Assembly: GCF_000003605.2 (NCBI RefSeq)
Contig: NW_003109103.1
Location: 56,284-120,283, forward strand
Source of the DNA: Saccoglossus kowalevskii
Taxonomy: Eukaryota > Hemichordata > Enteropneusta > Harrimaniidae
DNA length: 64,000 bases
Reading direction: 5' to 3'
In this document: positions 35,862-47,651 of the stretch, one piece after another
Layout: each line of letters starts with the position of its first letter
Numbering within the stretch: position 1 is the first letter of the stretch
Program-made: the position numbers and the translations under genes
Notes under the pieces: model-generated
What the model saw: the letters and a program-made list of their open reading frames with translations, nothing else
What the model was told of the DNA's origin: nothing
Databases searched by the model: none

Positions 35862-38264
35862 ATATGTCCCCGAAATTGGATTAATCGATTCGGTTGGATG
35901 TTATTGCTGTTAAATTAATTGAGATTTCGAGTGATAAGAATAATTACCCTCTAAGCACAGTTGTAGGTATTATAATCAAAAACAAATGGGAACGTACCGG
36001 GAAAGACATCAGCAAGCGTGGTAACGGCGGCAATCCTAAACAACTATTATCACATGCTTCGCGCGTATTCAGGACCGCGTTCCAGAAACGAACAATAGCA
36101 TGTTTAATTGGCGCGTATGAAGTTCGCTTATATTCCACTGGGAATCCCATCTCTTCGCCAATCAGTCATTACATCTCCTAACACTTGGCTTCTCTGGTCA
36201 TCTATTGTGTTCGCGGATTTTATATGCCACGCCCACTTCATTCATCGGTGCCGGATAGACTGACAAATAAACCATCAACTTGAATGAGAGTGTACGGGTG
36301 TGTTTTAATTTGCCCCTTCGTGCACGTGACTCTATTTCTCCAGTGTGTTAACTATCCCCAGGTCTGGATTTGTTTCCAAGGTGACGGATTTTCTTCCGCA
36401 TACGCGCGGCATTTTGTGATTTGTCAAGATATGATGTTGAAGTACGATACAAAGCCGCTGCGCTGACTAACTATACCCTCCTAACAACGGATGTAACTAC
36501 AGTGTGTGTGTGTGAGTATTACTTACTATATGTATTTACCATGTGGTTTGCTACCCATACTAAATACACATGCCGGTGTATTTATAAGTGTCGGTGTACG
36601 GATATCGATATTTGCTGTGTAGCCATAGTTACGTAGATGTCGCCTCGCATTGGCTTATTTTTAGTAAGTAGTATAAACCAGAAAAGGTAGTCCGACTCTC
36701 GAACCTTGAATCCGTTATTTTTTCAGTGATTTTCCTCACCACGGGAATATGTACTGTGTGCGATCTTCTCCGCTATTATTACATTTAGATCTGAATCATG
36801 TTAGTATATGCTAGGACACCTGCAGTCTAGTTGATGGGTGCTATATATTTAATTAGGTATTTTGCCTTGCACGTGAATTCTTATTTGTCCGTGCAGCGAC
36901 CGGTTGTGATCACCAATCGTTCACTTGTAGTAGCTCTAAACTACGTTTAAATTTAAACACTCAACACTCTACTTCAAAGCTTTGCGAATTTAAACTGTCA
37001 CGACGACACCTTACACCTTACACAAGGGCACGAGTCAACACCGGCCAGCGTTCAGCATAGCACTGCCATTTACTCGTAACGAAGATAGTAACAAGAACAT
37101 CGGCTCTGTAAAACAAATTCAACCTCGTCAAGTCAATAACTTAAAATAACGTATTCGATAAAATGACGACTTCTCTAACGATTGGATAAGGGTTTATTTT
37201 GTCTTATTTCAAAGTGACGTACTAGTATACGACAGTTTATCTTTTGTTAAGCATTTTCCCAATAATATTATATTATTACCTATCCCCTAAATGCATTGTA
37301 CCAATACTTGACGTATACTAATACATTGTACTGTTGACGTTAGTGTTGGCTTATTATGTCACATCGAGGCGTCCCAGAGTGGGTCCAATCGCTCCGATAA
37401 AATTTGCTATCGTGGTGTTGCACTTTTGAATCGGTTACAGTTGCCTATACGAAGACATTTATAAGAACTCCGTTACATAAAATAATAGTTAATAAATGGA
37501 CTATGCCATTGTCATGAAACGGTCAACAATATCCACGTGGCTAGTGATATCTTCTACAACAGTCCTTCGCATTTATAAAAGTGTCAATACAAATGATTAA
37601 GACCACGTTGCAAACATTTAATGTTCATATTTTATTAATAGCGCTCGTTAATCATCTCCAAGTCAATGAACCCCTAACCACCGCTGGATTCAACGATAGA
37701 CGTATTTACGAGAATATTTTTCATTTAATGTCGATGCTGAATACTACAGGATAATTTATATATCGCTACTCAAGAAGCTACAGTTATTCATTTCCGTTTA
37801 TAACTAATTAACGCCTGTTGTATCCATATATCTATCTCGTTTTTATGACGTGTTTCCGTCAATAATGTATTGACTTTATTAAATTACTATAAAACACTCC
37901 AATTTTAGTATTTATGGCTTCAAATCACTTGTGGCGGGAATTTCACAAGTGTCGATCTCGACAGGGAAACTAAATTGGAGTTTATTTTTCAGCCATGTAT
38001 AATTTAATTTATCGACGTAAACAAGAAGTCATGAATAAACCCACGAGTCGTTTGCACACACATTGTTTTTACTCGATGCATATTATTATTCCCGTTATCG
38101 TGAGAACTTTGAGCACACGTATAAGCAGAGATTTCAACTACCTGAATGACATAATTTACTATAATATGGCATTTTATGACATCATATGAAATTCATACAA
38201 CAGTCCATGACCCGGCACGATGATTTATGAAGATGATGATTTTATTTAAACTCCTGAAATGGAC
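35862..38264. other. Unannotated stretch
   Basis: A 95-codon plus frame (35894-36181) and shorter ones have no motif. Nothing else is recognised. Confidence 0.35.
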
Positions 38265-38560
38265 ATCAGTAACCATTTTCCTTGTTCCCGAGCACATCAG
38301 TTGGCTGGTCTTCTAGAACCGAACAAACTGAAACGAACGCACCCGTGATTGGTGTATCATGTTTTAATTCATTCTTCTCCCTGAATATCCGAAGTGACAT
38401 TTTACTTAAGGTAGCAGGGCGGAAAACCATGGAAATAGAAACCCAGTACCATGGTCTAAAGTGCCGAGAACACTCCTTGTTTTGATTTGTTTGATATGAC
38501 GGAGGCTCGCAACTTCTCATTGTGACGTCACATATCTTGGCGAGGATTACGAGCATATTA
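38265..38560. other. Block of unusual composition, possible unknown repeat
   Basis: A ~290-bp GC-richer block is open on the minus strand for 96 codons (38266-38556) and on the plus strand for 67 codons (38282-38485). It ends in a CRE palindrome (38523-38530). It looks different from its flanks and may be a dispersed repeat, but no second copy lies in the window. Confidence 0.15.
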
Positions 38561-39559
38561 CTCGGATTATCTACCGTCAGCTGATATACTCTACATTACG
38601 AGTTTATCTCGTGTTCCGTTGCGTAACTCAATATTCATGACATAAAAATAAACCTGATATCGAGATGTTTGGCTGTGAAAATAACAGGATTAGTCACGTG
38701 TCAACCCGTCGATGATAATATCATTGTAAATGCAGATATATCCCTTATCAGCTTCAGAGCTCAATTTCGAATAATTCCTCAGGGATGAGGACATTTTTTT
38801 TCGAAATGTCAGCCATTTTCGAGTCAGTATCACGACAATGAACTGCGATAACACCAGCCATTGTCACGGTAGTCAGAGACAAACAAAGAAATGCAATCTC
38901 CCTAAGGGCTCGCTGATTGTCTTTCACAACGAAAGAGAGAGAGACCAGCAAGGCTTTCCATTATCGCCAGATCCTCTTGACAAAATTGGTGAAATTGCTG
39001 GCTAGTTGCCATGGTTTGCGATGACATGTCGGAAATTGAGGCCGATGGATCTTTGTACTTCCATTAACAATATTGAAAAACTAACATCAAAAGGTCACAG
39101 CAAGCGGTTTCCTGTGCATTTACCACTTTTTAGCAGATTAAAATCAAGCTTCATTTCAGAGATTTTTTTTTCCACGTCAGTAATTTTGTAGCTTCATTTA
39201 TAATTTATCTCTTGATATTTTTTAATACATTAATTTAGATGAATGAGTCCCAATCGGGAATGACTTGGTACCCAATGTCAAGCCAAACAAAGGCAGAGGT
39301 CAATGACATTGACGTAATTAAGAAAATCCCAATACCATATACATTACGATTTTGGAGAACTTCATCGCTGGTAATAATAACTGCGGTTATGTACACTTTC
39401 TGATAAATCTCACGTAGGAAACTAGATTGCGTTTGCTAATCAAGTTCAATATACCATGTTTATATATCCCACGCGTGTTCATTTCATTTCATTTCATCTT
39501 GTTAGAATATCGGGAGAACAATTTACACAATAGAAGTGCACGCGCGACTATTTTCTCGA
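38561..39559. other. Unannotated stretch with short repeats
   Basis: A (GA) run near 38932-38943 and a (TTTCA) run at about 39478-39497 are present. Nothing else is recognised. Confidence 0.45.
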
Positions 39560-39660
39560 ATACAGTAAAATCATTTTTCACAGGGTTTGAATTTCGCTAT
39601 TTTCGCTGATAAGTAAAATCCGCTAAATTAAATTAATATTCACGCAAACATGCCAAATTG
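39560..39660. repeat. Fragment related to the MITE at 50242-50438
   Basis: It shares the 18-mer TTTCGCTATTTTCGCTGA (39592-39609) with the reverse strand of 50383-50400. It starts with ACAGTA, like that element's end, and keeps the later AAATCCGCTAAATTAA and TATTCACGC parts in the same order. The opposite terminus is not found, so it is degenerate or truncated. Confidence 0.55.
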
Positions 39661-41244
39661 TAATTATAGAACGCATTGTTTCACTGGTAGATTTCCAGTG
39701 ACTTTGCTTAAAATATCAAAATGGTAAAAATTAAATACTAGTATTATATGCTGTGAAGCGATGGGAACAGCGTTGGGTGAATGACAAATAGCGAACAACT
39801 GACTTGTGAGGGTTTCTTTTACGCAACGTACTCGACAATTGAAATTCTGACTCAGTATAAGCCGATGGTTTGCAGTGCTTGAACGAAGCCAGCGCAAATG
39901 GATTTCTGAGATTTCGCGGTGTTTATCCTTGAAAATCAGATCGAATCCACGATTATAATGAATGTTTTATACGTGTAATCCATTAGCAGACAAGCGCATT
40001 TTTGAGAAATGCATTTTTGATGTGTTTCGGCCTAAAATGCGTGTTATTTTGTTATGCCTACTGGTTTTTCATTAGCGTGCTTATGTTCATTTTACCTCGA
40101 ATTTTCTGTTTAATTTTGCTAAGATTTAGAAGAAAATCCCGACTGTAATTGAATTGTTTTAATGAAGTATAGTCATCCTGCTGGAAAGTAAAATATAGTC
40201 GGGCAATGTGGCGATCTTTTTTTTTCAAAATTACCCTTAAGAACCCTAAGAACTCCGTCAATTTTTGTCGAGGTTTGAGTTTTCAACAGTCAAGGACGGT
40301 AATGGAAGATAATTGGTTTCATACCCGCTAATAACATTGTACGTTATATACTAGTATGCAAACAGTGGTGACGTGTTATCTGTGTCACGTGATGGATGAC
40401 ATCTCAGTGATTTCACAGCACAACATGATACATGTATTGCTTGTTTAATTATTGGAAGCAAACATGTGGTGGCGCACTGCTTATTGCATTTAATCGTAGC
40501 CCGCCATCACATGGCCGGAAGTCAAGCCAGCTTGACCACCAGTTTCGCCAAATCACAATAATTGGTCATTGGCGTAAATGGCAGTGTCGTGTACTAGAAA
40601 ACGAAGCCACCGTGACGTGTACCATTAACAGTGTATCGCCGATCTCAAATATTAACGCGATTATATGAATTTTTCAGAACCTTCACTCTCAATCAAGCCA
40701 TGCAGCGACTTTCCGAATAGAACGCTGATGAGGCGGCGGTGTATTTGAGTGCGCGTTACTTGGGTGAAACCAATCATCGCAGCATAATAGTATAACCATG
40801 GAGGATAATTTGGAAATTATCGCCCTTCCTTCCCGCTAACGACGACGTTGATATCACCGTGATTCTCGTTTTTTTTTCCCACAATAGGGATGAATTAGTT
40901 AAGGATGAACAATTTCACAATTCCTTTGTGTTATCCTGTTCCTTACGTTGCCACGTGTTTCGTCACTGTATGTCGCCTAGTCAGTAGCCTAGTGCAATTT
41001 CAAGTCGATGAATGCTTTTTTTTTATTTCAGTCTTACTGTTTTCTTGTACCTTGTGTCATGATTCAAGATGAATATTTAAAATTTACACAATAATATTGC
41101 ACATATTTGAACCCAAGAACAGTTTCTATTAGCGGTCCATCTCTTTCTTCATGTATGTACATTCCTTTTATAAAAAGAGGAAACATTTCTTTACTCTCCG
41201 GGGTCAATGATTATGTAAACCATTCAAAGGAAGCATACACCGGC
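39661..41244. other. Unannotated stretch
   Basis: A plus frame at 40432-40668 (78 codons) lacks motifs. Nothing else is recognised. Confidence 0.4.
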
Positions 41245-41344
41245 CACGTGACTGATTGCAGCCAATGAAAAAGTCTACGCCAGTCTCATCAAAACTTACA
41301 TTTTGTTTGTCATCTTTATCGACCGTTCACTTTCAGCTAGTTGT
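41245..41344 (+). promoter_or_regulatory. Promoter and first-exon candidate
   Basis: An E-box CACGTG (41245-41250) and a CCAAT box (41262-41266) are followed by an initiator-like TTCACTTTC near 41328. About 15 bases further is a consensus donor GTAAGT at 41345-41350. Spacing suits a short untranslated first exon of a plus-strand gene. No TATA box is seen and no downstream exon is linked. Confidence 0.2.
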
Positions 41345-41831
41345 GTAAGTTATCGACTCAGATCACATGTTATATGCATTGTTACAGCGCACGCCAATTA
41401 GCAATTCAATAACTGGTGTATTCCTCGGTGTCAGTTTCATATGGTGGTCATCATTCAAGCTTATGCCTTCTAAATGACAGAAGCGGCAAGTTCAAACGAC
41501 TGTTACAACAAAACATAACGACGTGGTTGGAGGGACAGGAACTCTACAAACAGTCGATACCAACACCTTGAATAATGGCTGCGCGTTATGATATTACCAG
41601 TAATAATGCGATTTTTTTCGATTTCAATGAAAAGCACTAATATTATACTGCGTCAATTCATTTCAAAATCAATAAATCAATAATTTTAGATATAAAAAAT
41701 ATCATTTTTACATACTTGTCGTTGACACCATCGCTCAAGATAAATTATGTGGGAATGATATTTAGCATAAATGTTGAAAAAAAAGCAAAAGACACAGAAT
41801 TTCAATAACAATGTTCTCATTCATGGCATAT
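41345..41831. other. Unannotated stretch
   Basis: Nothing recognisable is seen apart from the minus-strand polyadenylation signal at its right edge. Confidence 0.4.
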
Positions 41832-41837
41832 TTTATT
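41832..41837 (-). terminator. Polyadenylation signal AATAAA
   Basis: AATAAA on the minus strand, about 80 bases past the stop codon at 41919-41917. A T/G-rich stretch follows ~30 bases further on, as expected of a cleavage region. It supports a real transcript end for the putative gene to the right. Confidence 0.4.
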
Positions 41838-41916
41838 CGGGCTCGGGCTAAAGGATGCTCAAATTATGATGCTGTTTTTTCTTACCAGTAAATATGCGCT
41901 ACCCAATGCCTTTCTC

Positions 41917-42130
41917 TCAAGTTGCAAAGTAGCGAATGTGACTATGCACACAATTCATGCCTGCCTTATCGCCATGTTCAGACGCTATCATAAGTACCCC
42001 TTTAATCTGCCTTTCTGTGGCTAGCTCTAAAACGATGATGTCATCTTCAGCAGTGTTCATGACAACATCCTCGTGAGGTTGCTTGTCTGTAATCCCTACT
42101 TTACAGCTATTAACAAATACGTCGATAAAA
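41917..42130 (-). CDS. Putative last coding exon, unrecognised protein
   Basis: The minus-strand frame reads FIDVFVNSCKVGITDK and onward, through an acidic segment (EDDIIVLELATERQ), to VLMIASEHGDKAGMNCVHSH and a stop at 41919-41917. The frame is open from about 42180, but a CTACCAG acceptor-like site places the likely exon start at 42130. The composition, with varied and charged residues, is more protein-like than most frames in the window, and an AATAAA follows 80 bases past the stop. Joining it to the exon-like block at 42446-42714 in a consistent phase is not straightforward: the TTC/GTAATT donor there ends in phase 0 while this acceptor needs two bases. A different donor may be used. No family is recognised. 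Confidence 0.33.
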
Positions 42131-42445
42131 CTGGTAGCATGCAGGGATAACATAGAAACTGCTATTGCTACGAACAACTCTGTGGTCTAACATAGATGGT
42201 TTATATATATGCCATCCAAAGACTATCCAGATCATTTCCCCCAATGGGACAACCCGTTCATAAATGCAGCTGCTATGGAAGATTACTTCCTGAACTCAAA
42301 ACGATCATTATAATAATAATAATACATGGCGCTATGTAAATATACATGTATTATTAGTTCAATGGAATTGCTCTTTAAATCCAATTGGTGGTCACTGATT
42401 TAATTACTTAATGATTACGCACAATTTATGAATACTTATAATTAC

Positions 42446-42714
42446 GAATGTGGAATGGTGATCTTTAGAATACACGGCAACCATAGTTTTATCCTGTACG
42501 AAAAATCGGTTACGATCATAGTTTAAGACAGTTGAACTTGCCGCTGTTAAATTCCAACTTGATATTGCCACGATGGGTAGATTCTGTATCGCAGGCTGTC
42601 CGGCCAGATGCAGCCACATGTGGTCAACATTATCGATCTGACAATACATTGGCTTCACTACCGACATGAATGTGCGGTTATACATTTCAGATCTTTTTGT
42701 TTTCTTGACAGAAG
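42446..42714 (-). CDS. Putative internal coding exon, unrecognised protein
   Basis: An acceptor-like TTGCTTCCAG ends at 42715, and 89 codons follow: SVKKTKRSEMYNRTFMSVVK, then a stretch containing YCQIDNVDHMWLHLAGQP and SSWNLTAASSTVLNYDRNRF, to KDHHSTF, then a weak donor GTAATT. N-glycosylation-type sites occur (NRT, NLT). The frame stays open upstream to 42742 and downstream to 42404, so the limits are inferred. It overlaps, in another frame, the end of the Cys-rich block at 42687-42836. Either the two are alternative exons, one is a shadow, or the locus is a frame-shifted pseudogene. No known domain is recognised. Confidence 0.3.
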
Positions 42715-42836
42715 CTGGAAGCAATGCGTAGTATAGATTCACAATGGCTTATTATCCACTCTTGATATATTGTATATGTCACACAATTTTGGCACAGGTA
42801 GTTGTTGCCGCTTTCCGTCAAACCACATACAGAACA
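42687..42836 (-). CDS. Putative exon with a CxxC-x10-CxxC zinc-ribbon-like motif
   Basis: A pyrimidine-rich tract ending TTTTTTTAAG (acceptor-like) is followed by 49 codons that open CSVCGLTESGNNYLCQNC. The four cysteines (residues 1, 4, 15, 18) are spaced as in zinc-binding ribbons and fingers. A second H-C pair (31-32) and a C (43) follow, and the frame ends in TGA (42689-42687). A stop just upstream in the same frame means translation could only enter by splicing or in another way. The motif suggests a metal-binding fold, but the family cannot be named. A weaker exon-like block with an acceptor (ATAACATTACAG) lies upstream at 43051-43185 on the same strand and reads VVEAVREDAYSLYKLKTYLT. 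Confidence 0.33.
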   Translation of the reverse strand, partial: CSVCGLTESGNNYLCQNCVTYTIYQEWIISHCESILRIASSFCQENKKI

Positions 42837-44840
42837 CTTAAAAAAATTGGAATTGATCCATCATTTTGTGTCTTTCTATTGTAAATATCAGTGAAGACAT
42901 GACAACAGGTATCTTCTTTCTTGTCGTTACGTTTCACGGTAAAAGTTCGCCATTTGCAGTGTACGTGTTATATTAATATATGCATATATTTAGGACAGTG
43001 TCTTTGAGTGCACCAAACAGCACAACTATTCGCAGTAAATCAAAGAGTATTCAGCCACGACATGGATATACATCCCAATATGTACACACACGATTGCAGG
43101 TAAAACACATAATCAACATCATTGTTAGATATGTTTTGAGTTTGTATAATGAGTAAGCATCTTCTCTAACTGCCTCCACCACCTGTAATGTTATAGGAAA
43201 CACGCGACTTGTCAAACACACAACAAAAGTTGCCTTCTCTACCAGGAAATGGCGTGACACAATGGAGAAATAAATTGATCTCAGCTTAGATATCGACAAG
43301 TATTATTTTCACCATGATTACTTCAATTCATGTATACTTTTGCATAATTATATCGGTGATGTTAGCATTTAGAGGCCGGATGCATATCAAAGACAATATA
43401 TTACATTTTACAAAATAATTGTCTTATATTATACGTAGTAAGGATTGTGTGACAATATCAGTTTGACGGATCTCTTGAAATGGTTCGTTTTTTGTGCACT
43501 GGGACGCAATACAATCTTCACTATCTGTATCTATTGACTTATAAATCTTTAAAGTATTTTTTCTCCATAATTAATCGGGAAATCACATTTCTTTTAACGG
43601 TCCTTCCGGGCATGTATTCAAAATCCAACGTGAAGATGCGGAAAGAGGGCATGATGTTTGATACGAACTTTGAGAAGGATTGAACCATTATTTCCGTGGT
43701 GGTGGTGAGGTGGGGGTCGTATTCGTAATCGATATTCTGCACTTTTCTCGGAAGGAAACATTTGGCACACGTTCCCTTGGAAACGACGCAGCATGAAGGT
43801 TCATGAATTTAAATCGCACTTTGCTGCCTAGTTCGGTAAACAACTAAATCATGTGTGTTTTATATCGCCCGTCACCACACAAGGAATGTTTCTAATATAA
43901 TGATGACTTTAGCAAGCATGACATACTGCCTTTCCACGTCCTCGTGACCCATTCAACACAGCAATGTCGGTGTTCTCAGAAATCACGACCTTTCCCCGGG
44001 TGTTATGTAACGCGCCTCATGGACAATGTACGTGTCTGTGGCGCTACATGTGAAACCAGGTCTCGTATCGTAGCGCAATTATAACTTCAAATCATTCGCA
44101 AATATTTTCAATCAACATAGAAAATTAAGGTGAGTGACCTCATCTCCCGGACACTGTTAATATCCATAATTGCATAATCCTGTACGCGAGAGACACGTGA
44201 CCCACATTTGTACATCAATTGATTTCTACCAGCGCTGTCACAGAAATGAACGCCGCGCCGACTCAGATGACGGGAATTCGCGTTCTTGGGAATTTGACAT
44301 CTTTATTCCGATTTAAATGATACTGTCAAGTGTACCGTCATGTCTTGAGGAAGTTTTAGTTTTTGTTGAACAGAGCGAAGTTGTTCAGTACGTCACTTGG
44401 GCCCACGTCAAAGACGACTATGGCGTTTTAAATAACACATGTATACGTATGTTGCATTTTAAACAAATTTAATTAAATCGACGGCGCCATGACAATCACG
44501 ATAGCTTATTCGCGTGGCATTGATCTGTGTAAAACTACTTACACGTCAGCGTGTATATCAACACATTTTGACATAATATATTGTCAATAATGCATAAACC
44601 TACAGGTTTTAGAGTAATGGATGTGAACTGCCTCTCAAAGGATGCTTGAAACGTGCCCATTCGTGTATTAAGATTTATCGTTTAAAAACTGGGGCTGGAG
44701 ATATTTGAATTTCTGCAAAAATGTATTCTCAACTCTAATCGTCATGTAACAAAATGGGGGGGGGGGGCTAGTTGTCTTTTTTCAAAAAATCCTTCCCAGT
44801 TTCCATTTACGTATCCGTGCATAACACGTAGAATATGTGG
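42837..44840. other. Probable intron or intergenic DNA
   Basis: Apart from the exon-like block at 43051-43185 (minus), nothing is recognised. A (GGT)-rich patch lies near 43699-43710 and a run of 12 G at 44756-44767. Confidence 0.3.
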
Positions 44841-44854
44841 GTTGTCATGGAAAC
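44841..44854. promoter_or_regulatory. RFX X-box-like site, 11 of 12 positions
   Basis: GTTGTCATGGAAAC differs at one fixed base from GTTNCCATGGNAAC. An isolated site with no promoter tied to it. Confidence 0.25.
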
Positions 44855-44960
44855 AGATAAGTGTGATTTACACTGAAACCAACAATTGTCCAAATCTGTT
44901 AAATTGAAAAATCGGTACGGGGACCCGACTTGTTGTTTAATTCCTTTGTCGAACAACAAA

Positions 44961-44975
44961 AACAACAACAACAAC
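44961..44975. repeat. (AAC)5 microsatellite
   Basis: Five AAC trinucleotides. On the minus strand they read as a short Leu or Val run, which explains the LLLLFLL in the overlapping frame. Confidence 0.9.
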
Positions 44976-45614
44976 GTTTCGTTCTTCCTAGTTTCATAGC
45001 CTGTATGTTCATAGTATGTGACATAATGCTTATTCACTTTGTACAACTGTTCATTTTAACTCAATATTGCATGCATTAAAATGGGAAGCCCGTGCTCCTT
45101 CATACATGAATTTTGACCCTGAAGGAATTGCGCGTTTCCGGATGATCGGCGAGATGTTGTACATATTAGTTCCATCGTGTGACATCACAAGACAAGTTTC
45201 TGAGAATTCCCAGTTCAAGTGTTCTATATGATAACGAGCATAACTTGAATGATCTACGGTAAAGGTGACGTGTTATAATCGTATGATTTATATCATAATA
45301 TGACATGGTTATTGAATTTAATAAACGGTCACTTCAGTTAACGCTCGTTTAACTGTAAATCTTGTTCGTTTTTTTATTGCCAATATTGCATTCAATGGAC
45401 GGTGGCAAATCGAAAGGAAGTATGGTCGCCAGATATAACGGTTGACAGCTCTTGTTAGACGGAGACGTTCGTCTTATTTCATCACTACTGCTTCTGTTCC
45501 ACCGCTTAAACTGTCGACGAGAGATAACTAATAGTGGCGTCATTCGCTGAATGTTTCCTCTGATTATGCCTTTCTGGTACGTATTGATGGGCAAAAAGCA
45601 TAGTTCTCGCTTAC
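44976..45614. other. Unannotated stretch
   Basis: A minus frame (45349-45594, 81 codons, basic) overlaps the end of the next candidate in a different frame and has no motif. Confidence 0.3.
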
Positions 45615-45767
45615 GAAACCTTTGCCTGTTATCGGAAATCCCCCAATTTGTTCAACAGGAACGGATGGCGCCAATACGATTTGATGTCGGCCTGCTGTGA
45701 AATGAACGGGTCCAGGCAAACTATGATTGAAGTGCACGTTTTCTGTGTGATTTCCCGCAGCCGACAT
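45615..45767 (-). CDS. Putative first coding exon, unrecognised protein
   Basis: Minus-strand ATG at 45767-45765, with A at -3 and a TGA in frame 8 codons upstream. It encodes MSAAGNHTENVHFNHSLPGP and continues to GGFPITGKGF over 51 codons. A good donor, GTAAGC, follows directly in phase 0. If unspliced, the frame runs on to a stop at 45566-45564 (67 residues). Two N-glycosylation sites (NHT, NHS) near the start would suit an extracellular N-terminus such as that of a receptor, but no hydrophobic segment is seen and no family is recognised. It could be the first exon of the same minus-strand gene as the blocks at 41.9-43.2 kb, though nothing proves the link. Confidence 0.33.
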
Positions 45768-46416
45768 CGTTTCAGAAGTCAAATACAATCATTTTGACGC
45801 GTTCCTACTCTAAATGGGCAATAATTCAAGATTCTAATGGATTTTCTGAACTGCATTAAATGAAATCCTATAATTCGGAGGAAATTAATTTAAAGGTCAA
45901 GGCGCGACATTTCGTGAAATAAGGGTTACGCATTTGAATCCAGAGCTTGAGGAATTTGTTGGATTGCAGTTATTTTATTCACATGTGCCTGACAGCAATT
46001 TACTATAATATCGTGCATTTTTTTTTTTTTTTTGCATCGACAATTTATTTTTAACGAAATTCCTCCAGCTCCTCCAGTTTTTAGTTGCAATGCGCTGTAA
46101 ATAAGTAATTGCACTCACTTTTCTTCAAGAAGTTCATTTTTATATAGATTGCATAATCTATGGTATCCTAGTTTTTTTCATAGGCCATGTAAAAGGCGAG
46201 AGTCATCATTCATTCATTCATCTTTCTGCCTCGACGTAGGTTCCAAGTCATTCCGTATTCTTGCAGATTACCCCTCATTTTCAAATTGCAAACGTTATCG
46301 ATAATTTACGAACGCGACAGTGATAAACTGAATGCACCATGAGCAATCCTTAAATAGCTTAAACCTACCCAAATAGCGCTTGCAGCCGATCACTTTCCCG
46401 TTTATACGTTTTTCTG
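45768..46416. other. Unannotated stretch with low-complexity runs
   Basis: It contains a run of 16 T at 46018-46033 and a (CATT)4 run at about 46205-46220. Nothing else is recognised. Confidence 0.5.
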
Positions 46417-46626
46417 ATGGAAAATCTTTATAACCAGTGCGCATGCGTGACAAGCAACAAATGCGATGCCGTACTGTGTGACATCTGTAATTGTACAACA
46501 GTCACCCCCGTCACATTTGAAGCAAGCCAAGACAGTTTTATTTTCGTGGAGACTCACCGTAAACATGGGCAGACCTACGACGAGTTTACGTCGGTTGGAT
46601 CGCCCTGCCTAAAACAACTGAGATAG
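46417..46626 (+). CDS. Possible small cysteine-rich ORF
   Basis: A 69-codon frame starting MENLYNQCACVTSNKCDAVL and continuing CDICNC. Six cysteines lie within residues 8-26 (C-x-C-x5-C-x4-C-x2-C-x-C) and one near the end. The rest is hydrophilic (FEASQDSFIFVETHRKHGQT). Cysteine clusters of this density are unusual in chance frames and recall small metal-binding proteins, but no signal peptide or known family is seen, and an overlapping minus frame (46295-46498) is also open. Confidence 0.2.
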   Translation: MENLYNQCACVTSNKCDAVLCDICNCTTVTPVTFEASQDSFIFVETHRKHGQTYDEFTSVGSPCLKQLR

Positions 46627-47651
46627 AATCATTCATCACTAACGGTCGTTATGACAATCGAGTTCCTTTAAGCGAGATGCGATAGGCTGTCTACATGTGA
46701 GAAAAACATGTATTGTTGATATGTACACTTCATTGAAGCTACGCTTTCTCCAACATCTTTGCTTCGTATTGTCCTCATCAACAATTTATTATTTGCTGCG
46801 CGCAAGAATAGACCTGCCCAAATCTTCTTCATCTTCTCCTATCTTCTATAAGGAAAGATAAAGACGCTGCTCCCAGGCGAATGGGAATAGGACAGATTAT
46901 ACTGAGTATCACCGGGAACATTATAATCTCACTAATCCCAAATTCACGAAGGCGCCCTGTAGTACTTATGTTTATAGGTTCGTTATAAATATCTGTCTTG
47001 TATCTTGGAGCGGTCTTGGGTGACACTCTACGAGAGATTCAGATAAGATGCGTTCATCAAGGGTTATAATTGAGCACATTACAGGTGACGCACACTCCTA
47101 GATGCTACATGTGTCACATACCCACATCCTATTTGTAATAAGTCCTGTTGATGTTTCAATATATAAAGACATACGGGCCCGGAGTTTGTAATTTTCTGTC
47201 GTACGCGGAATGTTATCTGTTCAAATAGTTGACATTTATGTCACAGGGGCAATCCTAGCGAAAATAACCGTTATCGATGGTATCGGCAACTAACAATAAT
47301 TGTATGTCCTCGAGCTAGGTACAATTTCGGACTTTGGTGTGGAATGCAGAAATATTAGAGTGACTGTGATTGTGACTGTGGTATGTGTAAGTCACCGGTT
47401 CGTTGCGTTGTTGCTGCGTAACCTGGCGAATTGTTACGAGGTCGCAATTAATTGTCGCCGACATGTCAAATCATGTCTTCATTCATTATCTTAATACATA
47501 TTCAAACAAAATGGTGACGCTAATTAGCATTGAATACATATCTATCATGGACATACTCGGTCTCACATTGTCACAGTAGCTTAACGAACGTATTTGTTTT
47601 ACCCTTCTCTTTAAAGCAAACTTATATATGTATATAGTGCTGAATTGAAAG
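46627..47651. other. Unannotated stretch
   Basis: Nothing recognisable is seen. Confidence 0.4.

Noticed and set aside
39005-39018. RFX X-box GTTGCCATGGTTTG
   Set aside because: Only 9 of 12 fixed positions match. A half site like this is expected by chance.
46018-46033. T16 run as a minus-strand retroelement tail
   Set aside because: No element or target duplication is seen next to it. It is treated as a slippage run.
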